From Coptis chinensis (taxonomy: Eukaryota; Streptophyta; Magnoliopsida; Ranunculales; Ranunculaceae), in contig CM027377.1 of assembly GCA_015680905.1 (NCBI GenBank), positions 28,916,501 through 28,980,500 on the forward strand: a stretch of DNA of 64,000 nucleotides. The letters are read 5' to 3'. Below the pieces are notes generated by a model that saw nothing but the letters and a program-made list of their open reading frames with translations, was not told the DNA's origin and made no database searches. Positions 46,198 through 58,884 of the stretch are shown one piece after another. Each line of letters opens with the position of its first letter. The stretch's first letter is position 1. Both the position numbers and the translations under genes were made by a program.

Positions 46198-47465
46198 TCA
46201 TCCCATCTAAGAAGATTAATTCCTCTTTTCCAATGGATTCTTTTCCATTCCATTCCATCTTTTGCTTTAAGGGAATACATCAATAAGGTAACCGGACCCT
46301 CCATTTGGAACGTGTGGTTGTAAGTGCCAGAATCTTAGTCCACGTATATCTCGCATATTCTTTGTAAAATATTTTTTACTCGTCGTTTGAGTAAGTGTGA
46401 ACTTGTGGAGCGAGTATATAATTTTTCTTTTCTTTATTTTACATTTCTTTTTAAAAAATAGTTGTTTTCTTTGTTCTATTAATGATTGATTCTCGATACA
46501 TCAATAGTTAAGTGATTTTTCAAAAACAAAATGGGCAATAGATTTTACATAGACCAACCCCTAGAACAACGCAATCTAGGGGCGGTTTGAGATCAGCTTT
46601 GCTTACTAAGGGTCGCCTATATCACTGAGCTATTCACCCGGGTTAGGACATTCCATGTCTTGCACAGTAAATCCCCAACTCACGTAGCTGAAGCTCTTTC
46701 TGTCTTGATTGGGTTTGCCATAGAGCCAACACGAAAGTTGCCTAAGATTATCTGTTATGGTTTGTTTTTTATCACAGCTTTTGAGTACGAGTATCTTAAA
46801 ATATCTCTCCATAGTTTTCAAAATGAGAGGATATAAAAATGAAAGTTATATGCCATGGAGTAACCAAAATGATACCAGATTCACGTGTAATTTTATCTTC
46901 TTGTCAAAATCTTTATATGGTTAGAGATATCTTTCGCTTGAGAAAACCAACTGGAAAAAAAAACAAGGCGTCTCCAAATTAGAATTAAGCAAATAGAGTA
47001 ACCCAAAGTGATACTATTCTCTATTTAATTCCACCTTTTGCCTTCACCTCTCTATTTTGTCTCGAGAATTTGACGTTAAAAGACTCAAACTTGTACAAAT
47101 TTTCAAAATTTTCCATCCATAAAAATCTTTCCCCTTTCGTTTAAATCTTTTCCCCTTCTCAATCTCTTTTTCAAAACTTTCAAAAATGTCTTCTGTAACA
47201 AACAAACCACCTAGCAAGACTAGATGGATAAGTTTCAATGATCGTGTGCAAGCATTTCCTAGAGAACTGCAACTGAAGATTTGAACACATATACCAAAAA
47301 TCATTCCTGGTTTAGGTAAGAGTTCATACGCACGTAAGAGACGAGCTATAAGAGAAGGCTAATGCTCGAATTGCCAAACACCAAATTGTCTCGGTCTTCA
47401 ACTTCATACTGAAAATTTAGTTTTCAAGGTTTTCATGTGCTAGCCACCTGCTCATCGAGCACAGC

Positions 47466-48486
47466 TGATAAATGTAAAAATGAGTAGAATCCTAGATATT
47501 AATGCTACAAGAACACTAATACGTATGTATCCTACCGTTCTTACGTTTAAATCAATATTTCTTACTCTCAAAACAAAATCATGCAATACAACGAGTAAGG
47601 ATTCGTTCCACTCTTAAACCTTCAAGACTTAAATAGAATTCAATTTATCAAACACAAGGAACAGTGAGAGTGATGTGTTTGGTGTTTAAACTAAAACTAA
47701 TTATAAATTTAAGACAACTAAATCTAAAGATTCTAACTTTATGAAATTTAACAAATAATAATTAAAATCTAACATCAATAACTACGAAATGACTAACAAC
47801 CAAGAAATGAAATTAGATCTAAGCAATAGATAAATGACAAAATCAAATTTAATCAATAATAAACTACTTTATTTATCTAATGAAGCAATAACAATATTTT
47901 AATACTTTAAATTAAAACAAGGGATGAAACTAATTAATGGAGTGAAAACTAAGTAATTAACTAATCTAGATCTAACTTTCTCTAACCCTAAACTCCATTA
48001 ACATTAGCTTCCTAACCTAGCTGCCATTAACAAAGATTCAAGCTTTTGTTTTTATACTTCCAGATCCAAAAATCGTGCATGAGCTTGGAGCCATGTTTTG
48101 GGCCGGAAAATCGGGCCCAAAACCCAATTTCTTTAGTCCAAAATGGGCTCTTCAGCTGCAGTTGGCTTCGACAGATGTTTCGTCCACTTCTGCTCCTCTG
48201 ATTGGGTCAAGGCTTGGACCATTGGAAAGCTCTTTTCGAGTCGGTCGTTTTGACATAAGGTAGGCCCAATTCCGAGGTCTGAGTCCAAAGATATGGCATT
48301 CGGAAGTTCTGCTGACTTTTGCTCCTTTATCTCGCTAAAGTGGCACATTTACGCACATAATGGACTTTGAAGCCCGAAATGTATAAAAAACACGTAATCG
48401 ATATTAACTCTTACTTATTATTCACATAATTGGTCTAACAAAGATGATTATTAAGGGGTTAAAACTACAGTTTTGGGCTCTTATCA
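47466..48486 (-). repeat. Gypsy-C 3' LTR
   Basis: 1021 bp. On the minus strand it starts TGATAAGAGCCCAAAACTG and ends CATTTTTACATTTATCA. Confidence 0.95.
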
Positions 48487-49970
48487 AACCACCCCCAAAC
48501 GCAGTATTTTGCTTGTCCTCAAGCAAAGATGAAAATTAGAATAAGTGACCAAAAATGGAGTTCTAACTACTCTCGTTTATTTGAGTGCGATTGCATTGAC
48601 CATATGCAACAAGGCCTTAAACCACTAGGAATTCCCTAGTGGACGAGTTATAACCTCGTGAGAGTTTTCGATGAAGGTACTCACAAACTTCATCTATACT
48701 ACAACGACTAAGAAAATAAAACTATTGTTTCCTTATTCATGCTCAACTATCTATACATCTCTCTAGCAATTACATAAGAATAACCCGGTCGGAACCCTAA
48801 GCTAATATATGCATAATAATCAATCATCTAAAATAAACATATAACAATGAGTAATACTATGAAATGTAATAGCGGTCCGTTTCAAAAACTTCGGAATAAG
48901 CGTCCTTAAGTAGGTCCTCACATAAATGTCAAGACAAAACCACTCTGATTTTTCCACTCAAGTTTATTACTCCGTGTGCAGTGGGCACACTTTACCTTAC
49001 AATCTCAATGACACACAAGAAAGCCGGAGTCGATCAAACACATCTGCCACTTACTATCACACTAACCTATTCCTAATTGAGCTAGAGGTCTTTATTAGGT
49101 GTTCTGAGGGGATTAGGAGATGGTTTAAGAAGGAAGGAAATGGATATACAAAAGGACAAGTCTGAGATAATAGAGTCTTCATATTATGTAACTAGAGAAA
49201 CCTTGTTATTTACTTTTGCTTCTACACTTTGTTTCCATCCTTAGCCATATTTTTTTCTTTTTCTTTTCTTTGGCTTTTGACTCCATTTTATTCTATTTTT
49301 GGAGTTTTGATTTATTTCTATTTTTCTTTTTTTTTTTTTTTTTTTGGATGGAAACTTCTTTTCTTTTTTTGAAGCAACTAACTAATTTTTGTTTACACGG
49401 GTTTTCTCTTCTTCTTTCTTCACTCATTCTATTCTCGGACTTATTCTAGATTGGGTAAGTTGAATTTTTTATTTTGTTTTGTTTTTGTAACAGGGGTAAA
49501 GGAATTGTGGTTTATGGAAGGCTAAAGAAAGGCTCGAGGGGCTTAATTAGCGGAAAATAATTCATAGGTTTGAATTTTTGGCTATATCGATCCAAAGAGG
49601 GCCTAAATTCTAAACTTAGGATATGGCATAGTGATCAAGCAAGTGGGCGTGTGATTTCTCTATCCGATTTTACTTCTCCCTTGTGTCATTTCTCAATATT
49701 TAAGCTCATATAAGGCTTTAGGCTATATTCTCACAGGATTTGTAGAATAAGTACTCTAGCCTAAATTTCATAAACTTACTACTAACAATCATAGATACTC
49801 ATGTAATATATTTATAGATAGATGCAAAGATTATTACCTACATATTAACCTAAGTTTCTAACAATTATTACGATGCAAAAAACTTCATTGAGACTTCTAG
49901 ATTGTTAAGAGCATAGAGAAAGAAAACAATACCAATATTCCTAAGTGTATAGCATAAACTTATTTATTTA
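48487..49970 (-). other. Conserved non-coding block and PPT of Gypsy-C
   Basis: Begins, on the element strand, near the 49970 side and ends with TTTGGGGGTGGTT next to the LTR. Homologous to 27881-29295 and 61595-63030. It includes a long T-rich run at 49250-49350. Confidence 0.65.
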
Positions 49971-50216
49971 TATTTTTGAAATTTTTAACTTGAAAACAAA
50001 TGCATATTATACATATCTATATCCTAACAGATGCCTTAATTACGTATTTCTATGCCCCCCCAACAAAGAAACATGCTTTGTCCTCAAAGTATTTAAATAG
50101 AGAGGGTAGGAAAAATACCATGGAAACGCGTGAAATTCTGGAACATCTGCAAAACAAGGTTATAACATACTAATATAGAAAAGTAAACTGACGCAACTCT
50201 ATAAGAGTTCCACCCA

Positions 50217-51015
50217 TTATGGGGTTAATAGAATTAAATTGCTTGGGACATAAGCGACGCTTAACCTGAAACTAAAACTTACCTCCACTCCAAATTTACT
50301 CGTCATCCTCCTCCTTCTATCAAGAAGTGAGGTTCCTTCAAGCGTCTGCCATGCCATGATAATTTGCCAAGCTTGCCGCCATTTATCATCTACGGATCCT
50401 AACACGGTAAAGCGCCACTTGGTCGGATGGGGTGTAAGGTGCAACTGATGAGGTTGTATCCTCCACCCTTGCCAAGTCATTGCACGGAAAGATTGAATAA
50501 TATAATTGGTGGGTCTCACAAATGTGGACCCCAACCCAATCCGCGAAACGGGCACAAAAATAGGGAAGAAACATAGTATAATACGGCAAAACTAATATAG
50601 GCATAAGAAGATACTTATGCCTCATGCTATGGGCTCGTGCTAAACTAGACATCAAAGTTCTGGGAAGGTCATGGCACATACGTCCCCGTGGCTAAAGCAA
50701 AGAAAGACGCAAAGTGGCATCATTCACGTAAGAAAAATGTCATTCCCTAAAATGTTTAGCATGATCCAAAACATAACAGTTCCTATGTTCATGGACCAGC
50801 TACCAAGGGCGGCGTTATATTCCCCTTAGTCCTCGATAAAAATGCCCCCCCCATAATGACTCATGCAAAAACTCATAAGTGTAGACATACATATTATCTA
50901 CCCAATAGCACCATGGGTCTTGTATTTCAGCGGGCATGGCAAGTCCAAGAACAAATGCTAGCAAGAACCATAAAAGCGGGTTCCCGACCACGTGTGTGAT
51001 CACCTCACAAACCAA
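50217..51015 (-). pseudogene. Unrecognised open region of Gypsy-C
   Basis: Overlapping minus-strand frames (51015-50815 and 50679-50217) look like one coding region broken by frameshifts: a hydrophobic NPLLWFLLAFVLGLAMPAEI, then DPWCYWVDNMYVYTYEFLHE, and a Trp-rich part (RAMTWQGWRIQPHQLHLTPH, KWRQAWQIIMAWQTLEGTSL). I know no match. It sits between protease and 3' non-coding block, where a partner-independent element would have pol or an extra ORF. Confidence 0.4.
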
Positions 51016-51423
51016 GCACCATAAGTAGTGCTTTGAAACAAATCTTTGAAAGACTGTTCCAAGATATTATAGGAGATGTCATCTCGAACTACGCTCTAGA
51101 ACAGCTACGAATGAACCGGAACAACCCGCTGAAAACTGGAATTTTTCCGGTCGACGGAAGTCGAGCCGAAATAACTAAGTGCGAAGTCGCTCTGCGTATT
51201 TAAATTCCAGTGTTTGAGCCCGAGTCACGCTTTGGTATGAGGGGGTTTCGCTCTAGGTCCAATAGAGGGCGGTCGGTCGATATGAAGGCGGTCGGCGCTT
51301 CGACAAAATTCTTCAAAAAAAAAGTAAAGGCCCTCGATATCGACAACACAAAGCCTTGCAGCGCTTCCGTGGCTTTAAACCGGAGTTTAGAGCAAAAAAA
51401 AGGTAAAACTTGGAGTGGAAAAC

Positions 51424-51444
51424 GTTTTTTTTTTTTTTTTTTTT
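51424..51444. repeat. Poly-T tract in Gypsy-C interior
   Basis: An uninterrupted run of about 20 T bases followed by AGGTGGGGGG-like sequence; it may mark the tail of a small retroposon in reverse, but no body could be defined. Confidence 0.6.
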
Positions 51445-52439
51445 AGGTGGGGGGTAAGAATAGGAAGTTTAGTGATCAAGCATGGAAAAACCAAACACAC
51501 TATTTTGAAAAAAATTTTTGAAAAACAGGTTTTGTAAAAATTTGTTTTAAAATCAGTTCTTTTAAAGTCGATTCCCTAGACTTAAAGTGATATATATGTA
51601 TTTACATGCAGTTTCCATATATCAATAATCTAAAAAGTTGTGGGTCTTTCCACAAATAATTAACATGGAATGCACCATCAAAGCGTAATTAAGCACCAAG
51701 ATTTCCTATGATGTAGCTTAGTGGAATGAGAGTAAAAAGCCTTATAGATCTAAAACCTAATCGAAAGCATACAGTTTCTTCTTTGTCCTCCCTACAAGGG
51801 AATGCCAAGTAATTGAACATGAGAAAATTGATGGTTGTGGAAGATCGTGGGATGTGGATAATTTTGAGAAGGGAAAAATGGAAAAAATGAAAAAGTGTCC
51901 GGTGGCTTGTCCTTGGGTGTTACTTCTTCACTAGTTGGTTTTAGATAGTTATGAAGCATAGGAGAAACACCAAGGTCAAGTACAAACTCAATGGTTCTTT
52001 GAAAAGGTAGAGGGCGAGGAACATTAAGTGATGGAAGGTGAATGAGTGACATGAGGATGTGAGGTGGGTGAATGGTGTTGAACTAGTGTTCTTAGGTTTA
52101 TATCATCGAGGCTTTGAGATATGCAAGACATTCCTCAATAGGTGGGTAAGAAGAATCAATCGGGATAGAGGGGCTTAAAAATTCTTCTTCCGTCATGGCG
52201 CCAAGAGATGAATGGATGTCAATAAGAGAGAACTCAAGGAGTCGAAGGAAATCTTCCTCGATGTTATCTACGCCTAGGGGAGTAGAAATTGTGATCCTTG
52301 TCTTCTTCCATAAGAGGGGTATCTACTAGTGTGGGGACTAAAGTGTCACCGCACTAATGTGAGGTACAAAACTCTCAATGGACTTCACTTCTCCTTCTAT
52401 AGGCAAACCTAGTTGTCCCCTGTTTTTGTCTAAACATGT

Positions 52440-53125
52440 TAACTTCTACGAAAAGATTTCCAAAAGAAAGAGTCATTGAGCCATCCCGACAATTGATTTG
52501 GGCATTGGCGGTTGCCAAGAAAAAGGACGCTCTAAGATGATGGGAATGGAATCATGAGCAACTTCGTGTCGAGAATAACAAAGTCGGCGGGATAGTAAAA
52601 TCCTGAACTTTAACAAGAATATTTTCAACTACACCCTTGGGATACTTAATAGAACGATCGGCTAACTTGCAAAGTCATTTTGGTTGGTTGAAGTATTGTT
52701 AGACCCAGTTGTTTATATAAATAAAAGGGGAGTAAGTTAACACTCGCCCCGTGTCTAATAAAGCGGTTGTTATGAAGGTATCACCTAAGGTGCATTGTCT
52801 GATGAGATCGACCGTGGTCCTTGTACTTAACAATTCCGTTATGTTCGGATAAAGAGGGATATTGTTCGGGCTTAAGAATGCTTCGTGGGGTATGTTGGTT
52901 TTCCTCTTCTTGTGCACAACTCTTTTAAAACTTAAGCGTGTCCAGGTAGACTTTTATAGCTTCTAGAAAAGGTAGGTTTATAGTCAAATTTTTAAACACT
53001 TCCCTAATCTCATCAAAATTCTCGGCCCTTTTAAACACAACTAGTCTTTGGGGATATGGTGCTTTATCGCTATTTTTAGCGAAGGGATAAAAGTTTTATT
53101 AGTCTTTGCTTTATCTCTAGCCGTT
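52440..53125 (-). pseudogene. Gypsy-C aspartic protease
   Basis: Readable pieces are CTRRGKPT and, in the adjacent frame, KKRKTNIPHEAFLS, then RQCTLGDTFITTALLDTG and, after a shift, FIYINNWV. They correspond to the Gypsy-A protease, but here the active-site LLDTG still has its Asp. Downstream pieces of the LADRS and ILG segments can be traced in broken frames to about 52450. Many single-base shifts make it non-functional. Confidence 0.7.
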
Positions 53126-54643
53126 TTCCAACTAGGTGTCCATATTGGAACCTCTACAGTGTAGGGTCTTCACTTTCTATTATTGGGTTTTGTAATGTTT
53201 TCCTTTTGGTTGTGGTTTAACCGGTACTTCTACAAATTGTAGGTCTTCGCTTCTATTATAGTATTTGGTATGGTATCATTTTTAGTTTGCGGGTAATCTT
53301 TAGGCATAGTGACTTGGTTATCAACTACTCGCCTTGAGCGAAGGGGTAGTGATCACCAGAGGTCCCCTTGGTTTATATTACCATTACCGTAAATACCGCT
53401 TATTTCAAAGGCGGTGTTTGTTGACTTAGGATTAGGCAATTTGCTTGACTTGAAAACAACGGTTTGGTTATTATTTTTTGTTAGAAGACATGTCAATAAC
53501 CTTTTGGCACAAAAGACTGCATCATTTGCATCGTTTGTTTCATCATATTAGAGTTTTGATCATCTTCATCTTTCATCAAGTTGGAGTTTTGTTGCATAAT
53601 TTGATTTTGTTTCTCCAACAAGGTCACTACTACTTTGTCCGTAGATGGTTGTATTGAATTAAAGCTTGTTGGCGTTCATGTCTTGATGTTGATAGTTCTA
53701 GGTTATGGGTACTAAACCTCTATTCAGTTACCTAAGTTCCCTTTGTCCTTGATGTTGAGTTAACCTGGTTGAAGTGTGGTGGTTGTGGTGGTGTTTGTGC
53801 ATAGACAAGAGGACAATAGAAGTCGGAATGCTCAAGACTACAAATGCACATTACAACGAGTAGAGTTAATGTTCATGACCGGAGTGGGTTGTTGTTGAAC
53901 GAGATGGCATCTACCTTTTAGTGAGGGGCATCGATAAAGAGTTTTAAGCTTCGGGATCATGTTTAACCTCAAGAGAAGAAGGAGAGGAGGGGAGGAATCA
54001 TTACCTCCCAAATTGTTGTTCCTCTTAGATTGATCTTCTAAGAATGTATAAGCCTCCCCAGGCTCCTTTACTAAGAAAGCTACCCCCAGTCATGATATCT
54101 AGAACCTCCTTATGACGATGTAAAAGCCCCTTGAAGAAGGCACCTAACAAAGCGTGTCTTTCGCAAGATTATGATGTGGGCATTCAATGAGAAGATCGGT
54201 GAAACGATTCCGTGCCTCCGAAAAGGATTCATGAGGATTAAATCGGGCGGAAGAAATGAATCTTTTGAAGCATTTCATCCGTCTTTAGTGGTGGGTAAAA
54301 TTGTTCCATGAACAATTGAACAAGTTGAGCCCATGAGTCCACGAGTTTTGGCGTTTGGGCAGTTAACCAAGACGCCGCCTTTGTCGGCTAGGGTGAAAGG
54401 AAACACCCTAAGTTTAACTTGATCGGACTTACTAGGATGATGGAATGTAGTGAGAACTTGGTCTATCCTACGACGTGTGTTGGTAAGGCTTCTCGTGGTC
54501 TAAACCATGAAAACCGGTAACAAGTTAAATATATTAGGGGATTCGAAAATCCCCACTAGGTCTACAAGAAACGATGCGACTTAGGGCCATCGTTTAGGGC
54601 TTTATAAAAATCGAGAGAGAGGAGTCTCTTGTTCTTTAGCCAT
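53126..54643 (-). pseudogene. Gypsy-C gag
   Basis: ATG at 54643 begins MAKEQETPLSRF, parallel to MAEEAEIPHSNF of Gypsy-A. After frame changes come SPNIFNLLPVF, RRRIDQVLTTFHHPSKSDQV, KLRVFPFTLADK and further broken gag pieces, then PVKPQPKGK near 53180. The KLRVFPFTLADK junction is continuous here, which shows where Gypsy-A gag was split. There is a frameshift roughly every 50-100 bases. Confidence 0.7.
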
Positions 54644-55832
54644 TGATGCAGGTGTAGTGTGTGAAATTCTAGATAGGCGTGTTATATTTATTTCTACGAA
54701 AAACAAGCCTGATTATACTAGAATTAAAACTCCTCTACGTAAGAGGCGAGGAGTGGAAGAAGGAGTACCGAATGCCTCCTTTGCTACAGCGTTTTGAATA
54801 AGCGTCTTGATATCGCGATTTCAATGTATTTAACAAGTTAGAAACACTAAATAACTTTAAGGAATAAAATTTGCATTTTTCTATGAAAATTGGGCTGTTC
54901 ACACTGAATTTTCCCTTGAGGGCGCGAGTGGGCGCGAGTTGGGCGCGAGTGCCCTCGCTTTGTCGAATGTCCAATGTTTTGGGCGGGTCGCGCTCGGTTT
55001 GGCGCGGGTCGCGCTCCAGGGTTTTCAAGTTTTAGGCCTTTTATCGTACTCCAAAAATCTGAAATTTTACAGTAATTTTCTAAGACGTCTATCAAGTAGC
55101 CTGTAAAATTTCAGATCGATCGGAGTTGTGAAAGTCCCTCTACAGCCCTTCAAAGTTTGCGTAACGGTTTTCGGACACAATACAAACAACCGAATGGTTA
55201 ACCCATCAAAACAAATCCAAAAATTTCCAAATTTTTACTGGAGACTCCTGAGAGATTCTAGTTGTTCCTGTAAAAAGTTTAGAGCAATTGGAGTTCTACA
55301 ACCTCTCCTTATTGGATGGTGTTCTAGATATTAAGTGTTTGCAACACTGCAGAAACACACTGGAAACACTCTACTATTTAGGAGGTCAAAACAAATCAAA
55401 AACTCATCAAATTTTTACTACAAACTCCTTAGTTAGGATAGATACTCCTGTAAAAATTATAGAATTTTTAGAACTCCCTAAGTAACCTTACTTGTCTGTT
55501 TTTCAAGAACATACGGTGTGAAAACTGAAATGCAGTACTGTAAAGATCGTATTTGTTTTATAAGGTAAACCAACTCTGAAAAATCTGAAAATATTCTAGT
55601 AAATCAACAACACATTAAATATTATGTATGAATATTTTCAGAATTTTCGAAAATTTAGAAATACCTTCACCGCAGTGTTTTTCTCTGTGAATCCGCAGCC
55701 CCTATGCCTGAAATAGTGAAGAGTTCCGAAAATCAAGAAATAAGAATGAAAAATTAAAAGGGTGGGTGGGTAGAGAATGGGGGATTGCCCCTTGGATTCA
55801 AGCAATTGAATTCTTGTCTTGAACGAGATTAA

Positions 55833-55848
55833 GATGGCAGCGGCGCCA
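55833..55848 (-). other. Gypsy-C primer-binding site
   Basis: TGGCGCCGCTGCCATC on the minus strand, two bases inside the 5' LTR. The first 13 bases differ by one from the tRNA-Asp-type site (TGGCGCCGTTGCC) of Athila-like elements. Confidence 0.8.
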
Positions 55849-55850
55849 TT

Positions 55851-56868
55851 TGATAAATGTAAAAATGAGTAGAATCCTAGATATTAATGCTACAAGAACA
55901 CTAATACGTATGTATCCTACCGTTCTTACGTTTAAATCAATATTTCTTACTCTCAAAACAAAATCATGCAATACAACGAGTAAGGATTCGTTCCACTCTT
56001 AAACCTTCAAGACTTAAATAGAATTCAATTTATCAAACACAAGGAACAGTGAGAGTGATGTGTTTGGTGTTTAAACTAAAACTAATTATAAATTTAAGAC
56101 AACTAAATCTAAAGATTCTAACTTTATGAAATTTAACAAATAATAATTAAAATCTAACATCAATAACTACGAAATGACTAACAACCAAGAAATGAAATTA
56201 GATCTAAGCAATAGATAAATGAGAAAATCAAATTTGATCAATAATAAACTACTTTATTTATCTAATGAAGCAATAACAATATTTTAATACTTTAAATTAA
56301 AACAAGGGATGAAACTAATTAATGGAGTGAAAACTAAGTAATTAACTAATCTAGATCTAACTTTTTCTAACCCTAAACTCCATTAACATTAGCTTCCTAA
56401 CCTAGCTGCCATTAACAAAGATTCAAGCTTTTGTTTTATACTTCCGGATCCAAAATCGTGCATGGGCTTGGAGCCATGTTTTGGAAGGCGGAAAAATCGG
56501 CCCTGAAACCCAATTTCTTTAGTCCAAAATGGGCTCTTCAAATTGCAGTTGGCTTCGACAGATGTTTCGTCCACTTCTGCTCCTCTGATTGGGTCAAGGC
56601 TTGGACCATTGGAAAGCTCTTTTCGAGTCGGTCGTTTTGACATAAGGTAGGCCCAATTCCAAGGTCCGAGTCCAAAGATATGGCATTCGAAGTTCTCAAA
56701 ACTTTTTGCTCCTTTATCTCGCTAAAGTGGCACATTTCTATTATAATGGACTTTGAAGCCCGAAATGTATAAAACACGTAATCGATTTAACTCTTACTTA
56801 TTATTCACATAATTGGTCTAACAGTATGATTATTAAGGGGTTAAAACTACAGTTTTGGGCTCTTAGCA
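55851..56868 (-). repeat. Gypsy-C 5' LTR
   Basis: 1018 bp partner of 47466-48486. The half next to the interior differs at three positions only. The outer half (from about 56430) has some twenty differences, and the outermost bases are TGCTAAGAGCC instead of TGATAAGAGCC on the element strand. Confidence 0.95.
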
Positions 56869-57578
56869 ACAGCTGAAGAGAGTAATCCAACCATGTGGTT
56901 GGGATTGACTCAAGTTTTCAAAAACTTCTAAGTCTTGGGGATCTGACTTAAAATGACCCACGTTTTTAAAATTTTAGTCAAACTTATTCAAAACCCAAAA
57001 AAAATTAATTAAAATTTTCTTTTTGTTGTCTATACATATTTCCCTACAGTTCATTTTTGTTTCTTTCCAACATCAATTTTTTATCCACAATTAAATGTGA
57101 GTGTACCCTATACCGTTACGTTGCATTTTCGATGCTGATCATTTTGGTACCTCATGAGTTAAGATCGGACGAGTAACGAAGCGGGATCGACTCTTGAAAT
57201 TGGCAAGGCATTGAGGATAAGATCAGAATTTCCTGATTTCATTTGGGCTTGGGCCAAAAATTCATTTTCACTTAAAAGGCACGTGCCATAAAATCTATTT
57301 AGCCCACGTGACCTCCCACATCCCATCTTCTTCCTCACAAAAATCCTTAACCTTAGCCGCCTACACCAGCTCGCGACCGCCCCCTTCTAGCTCGCGATAG
57401 CCCATAACCCATACACACTGCCACCTAAATTTTTCATAGCCTGCTCCATTTTCAACCCCCATTCCAACTAAAAACCCCAATTTTATCAGTCTCTACTCTA
57501 AATGGCTCGAGTTCTTAATATCATGCCGGAGCAAAACTTTCAAAACCTCTTCAATTCCGATCTATTTGAAGTACACTT
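56869..57578 (+). mobile_element. Gypsy-B, right part after Gypsy-C
   Basis: Continues Gypsy-B with AGTCTTGGGGATCTGACTT (56930), the second copy of the motif found in Gypsy-A. A short frame from 57501 (MARVLNIMPEQNFQNLFNSD) is cut by the Gypsy-D LTR. No 3' LTR of Gypsy-B was identified. Confidence 0.5.
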
Positions 57579-58866
57579 TGATAAGCACCCAAAAGTGTAG
57601 TTTAAACCCCTTAATAGTATTCTACTTAGGCCAATTATGTTTATAATAAATAAGAGTTAGTACTGTTTACGTATTTTTGTGCATTTCAGAACTTAAAGTT
57701 GATTAGGTGATTAAAGGCACCACTTTTGCATGGAAAACGAGTCAAGACGATGGCTAGGGAAGTCCTACATTTAAAGCCCAAGAATCATGGAGAAAAGCCT
57801 TTTTGAAGCCCAGTCAAAGATGGGAAGTCAAAATCAATCCGGATAGAAAAATAACAGAAAAGTCAACAGAACTTCAACAGGCTGTATCTTTGGACTCGGG
57901 CCTCAGAATTGGATCTACTTTATGTCAAAACGATCGGTTTGGAACCAGATTTCCAATGGACACACCTTTGCCCCAATCAAAGCTATAAAAGTGGACAAAA
58001 AGGGCATATAAGTAATTTTCAGTAGCTATGGCCTATTTAGACATAACCTAATAGACTTTGGGCTCACATTTGAGGCCCAAAGTTCCCCTTTTTGACCAAC
58101 GTACGAAAATGTAGGAGGTTTAAGGCTAAACACTCACATCTTTTTTTTTTTTTCTCTTAACCCCTTAGTTATAATTAGTTTTAGTGTAGTTTAGGGTTAG
58201 AATAATTTTTGTTTGTAGCCACCATTAATTCCCATCAATAAAAGCTTTAGTTCTTCAATTAATTTATTGACTTTTCAATTATATATGTCTTATATTAATT
58301 GTTTAGTTAGTATGATTCCGATGATACAAGGATAAATGTTTATTAGAGGAGGTTTATGAAGCCACATGAGGAAGAGTAACCATTAATATTATTGTTTTGC
58401 ATAAAAGAACTTCAATTTCTTCATTTTGAGTGCCTAGAGATAGAGCTAATAACGGAGAACTAGAGTTTAGAGCCACCACCAAAGAGATTTATGTTGGAGC
58501 TAAACTCTCAAGCTAGTGAAACCTTGATCCGATACGACTTGGTGTTCACTAGGGATCAAACAAGCCGATAGTCGTCAATCGAATCGTGTGGCGGATTAAA
58601 CCCTTCTAATAACTTCTCTCATCATTTAAATCACTATTTATCTACTGTTTTCACATCATATTACTCTCACTAGTAAAAACATTTAACTAATTTAGACTTG
58701 CATTCAAGTAGTGTATGACTAGAGTGGTACGAACACTACTCTTCCCTCTTTCACATGATTTAGAGAGTTCTATATATATTGATAAGTACTATTCACGCAT
58801 CTCATATCTACTGTTTCTTCACCTTCAATCTACTGCCATCACATTTATTAAAAATCTTTCTTATCA
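57579..58866 (+). repeat. Gypsy-D 5' LTR
   Basis: Begins TGATAAGCACCCAAAAGTGT and ends TTTCTTATCA, followed by a primer site. It shares with the Gypsy-A LTR phrases such as TGTTTATAATAAATAAGAGT and the ATTTCAGAACTT region. Length is 1288 bp. Confidence 0.8.
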
Positions 58867-58867
58867 A

Positions 58868-58884
58868 TGGCGCCGCTTGCCATC
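58868..58884 (+). other. Gypsy-D primer-binding site
   Basis: TGGCGCCGCTTGCCATC, same as Gypsy-C but with one extra T. Confidence 0.75.

Larger units (their letters stand above)
42432..47465 (+). mobile_element. Gypsy-B: gag-only element, left part
   Basis: TGATAAGCTCCCAAATGTGC at 42432 begins an LTR-like region whose right boundary I could not fix (TTATCA at 44002-44007 is one candidate; no primer site follows). Gag starts at 44853. After gag the GGTAACCGGACCCTC block (46289) and the GTCTCGAGAATTTGACG motif (47059) match Gypsy-A in order. Gypsy-C is inserted at 47465/56869, and Gypsy-B sequence resumes there. Confidence 0.6.
47466..56868 (-). mobile_element. Gypsy-C: gag-protease element inside Gypsy-B
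   Basis: Complete element of 9403 bp on the minus strand. LTRs at 47466-48486 and 55851-56868 are flanked by a perfect TSD ACAGC (47461-47465 and 56869-56873). PBS, degraded gag and protease, a further open region, the conserved 3' non-coding block and the PPT are present. No RT or integrase motif was found. The LTRs, PBS, PPT and protein order match Gypsy-A, so it is a related non-autonomous element. Confidence 0.9.

Noticed and set aside
49216..49449. Phe-rich plus-strand frame
   Set aside because: Translation of a T-rich run within the non-coding block of Gypsy-C.
57579..58866. 3' LTR of Gypsy-B
   Set aside because: It is followed by a primer-binding site and lacks an upstream polypurine tract, so it is the 5' LTR of another element (Gypsy-D).
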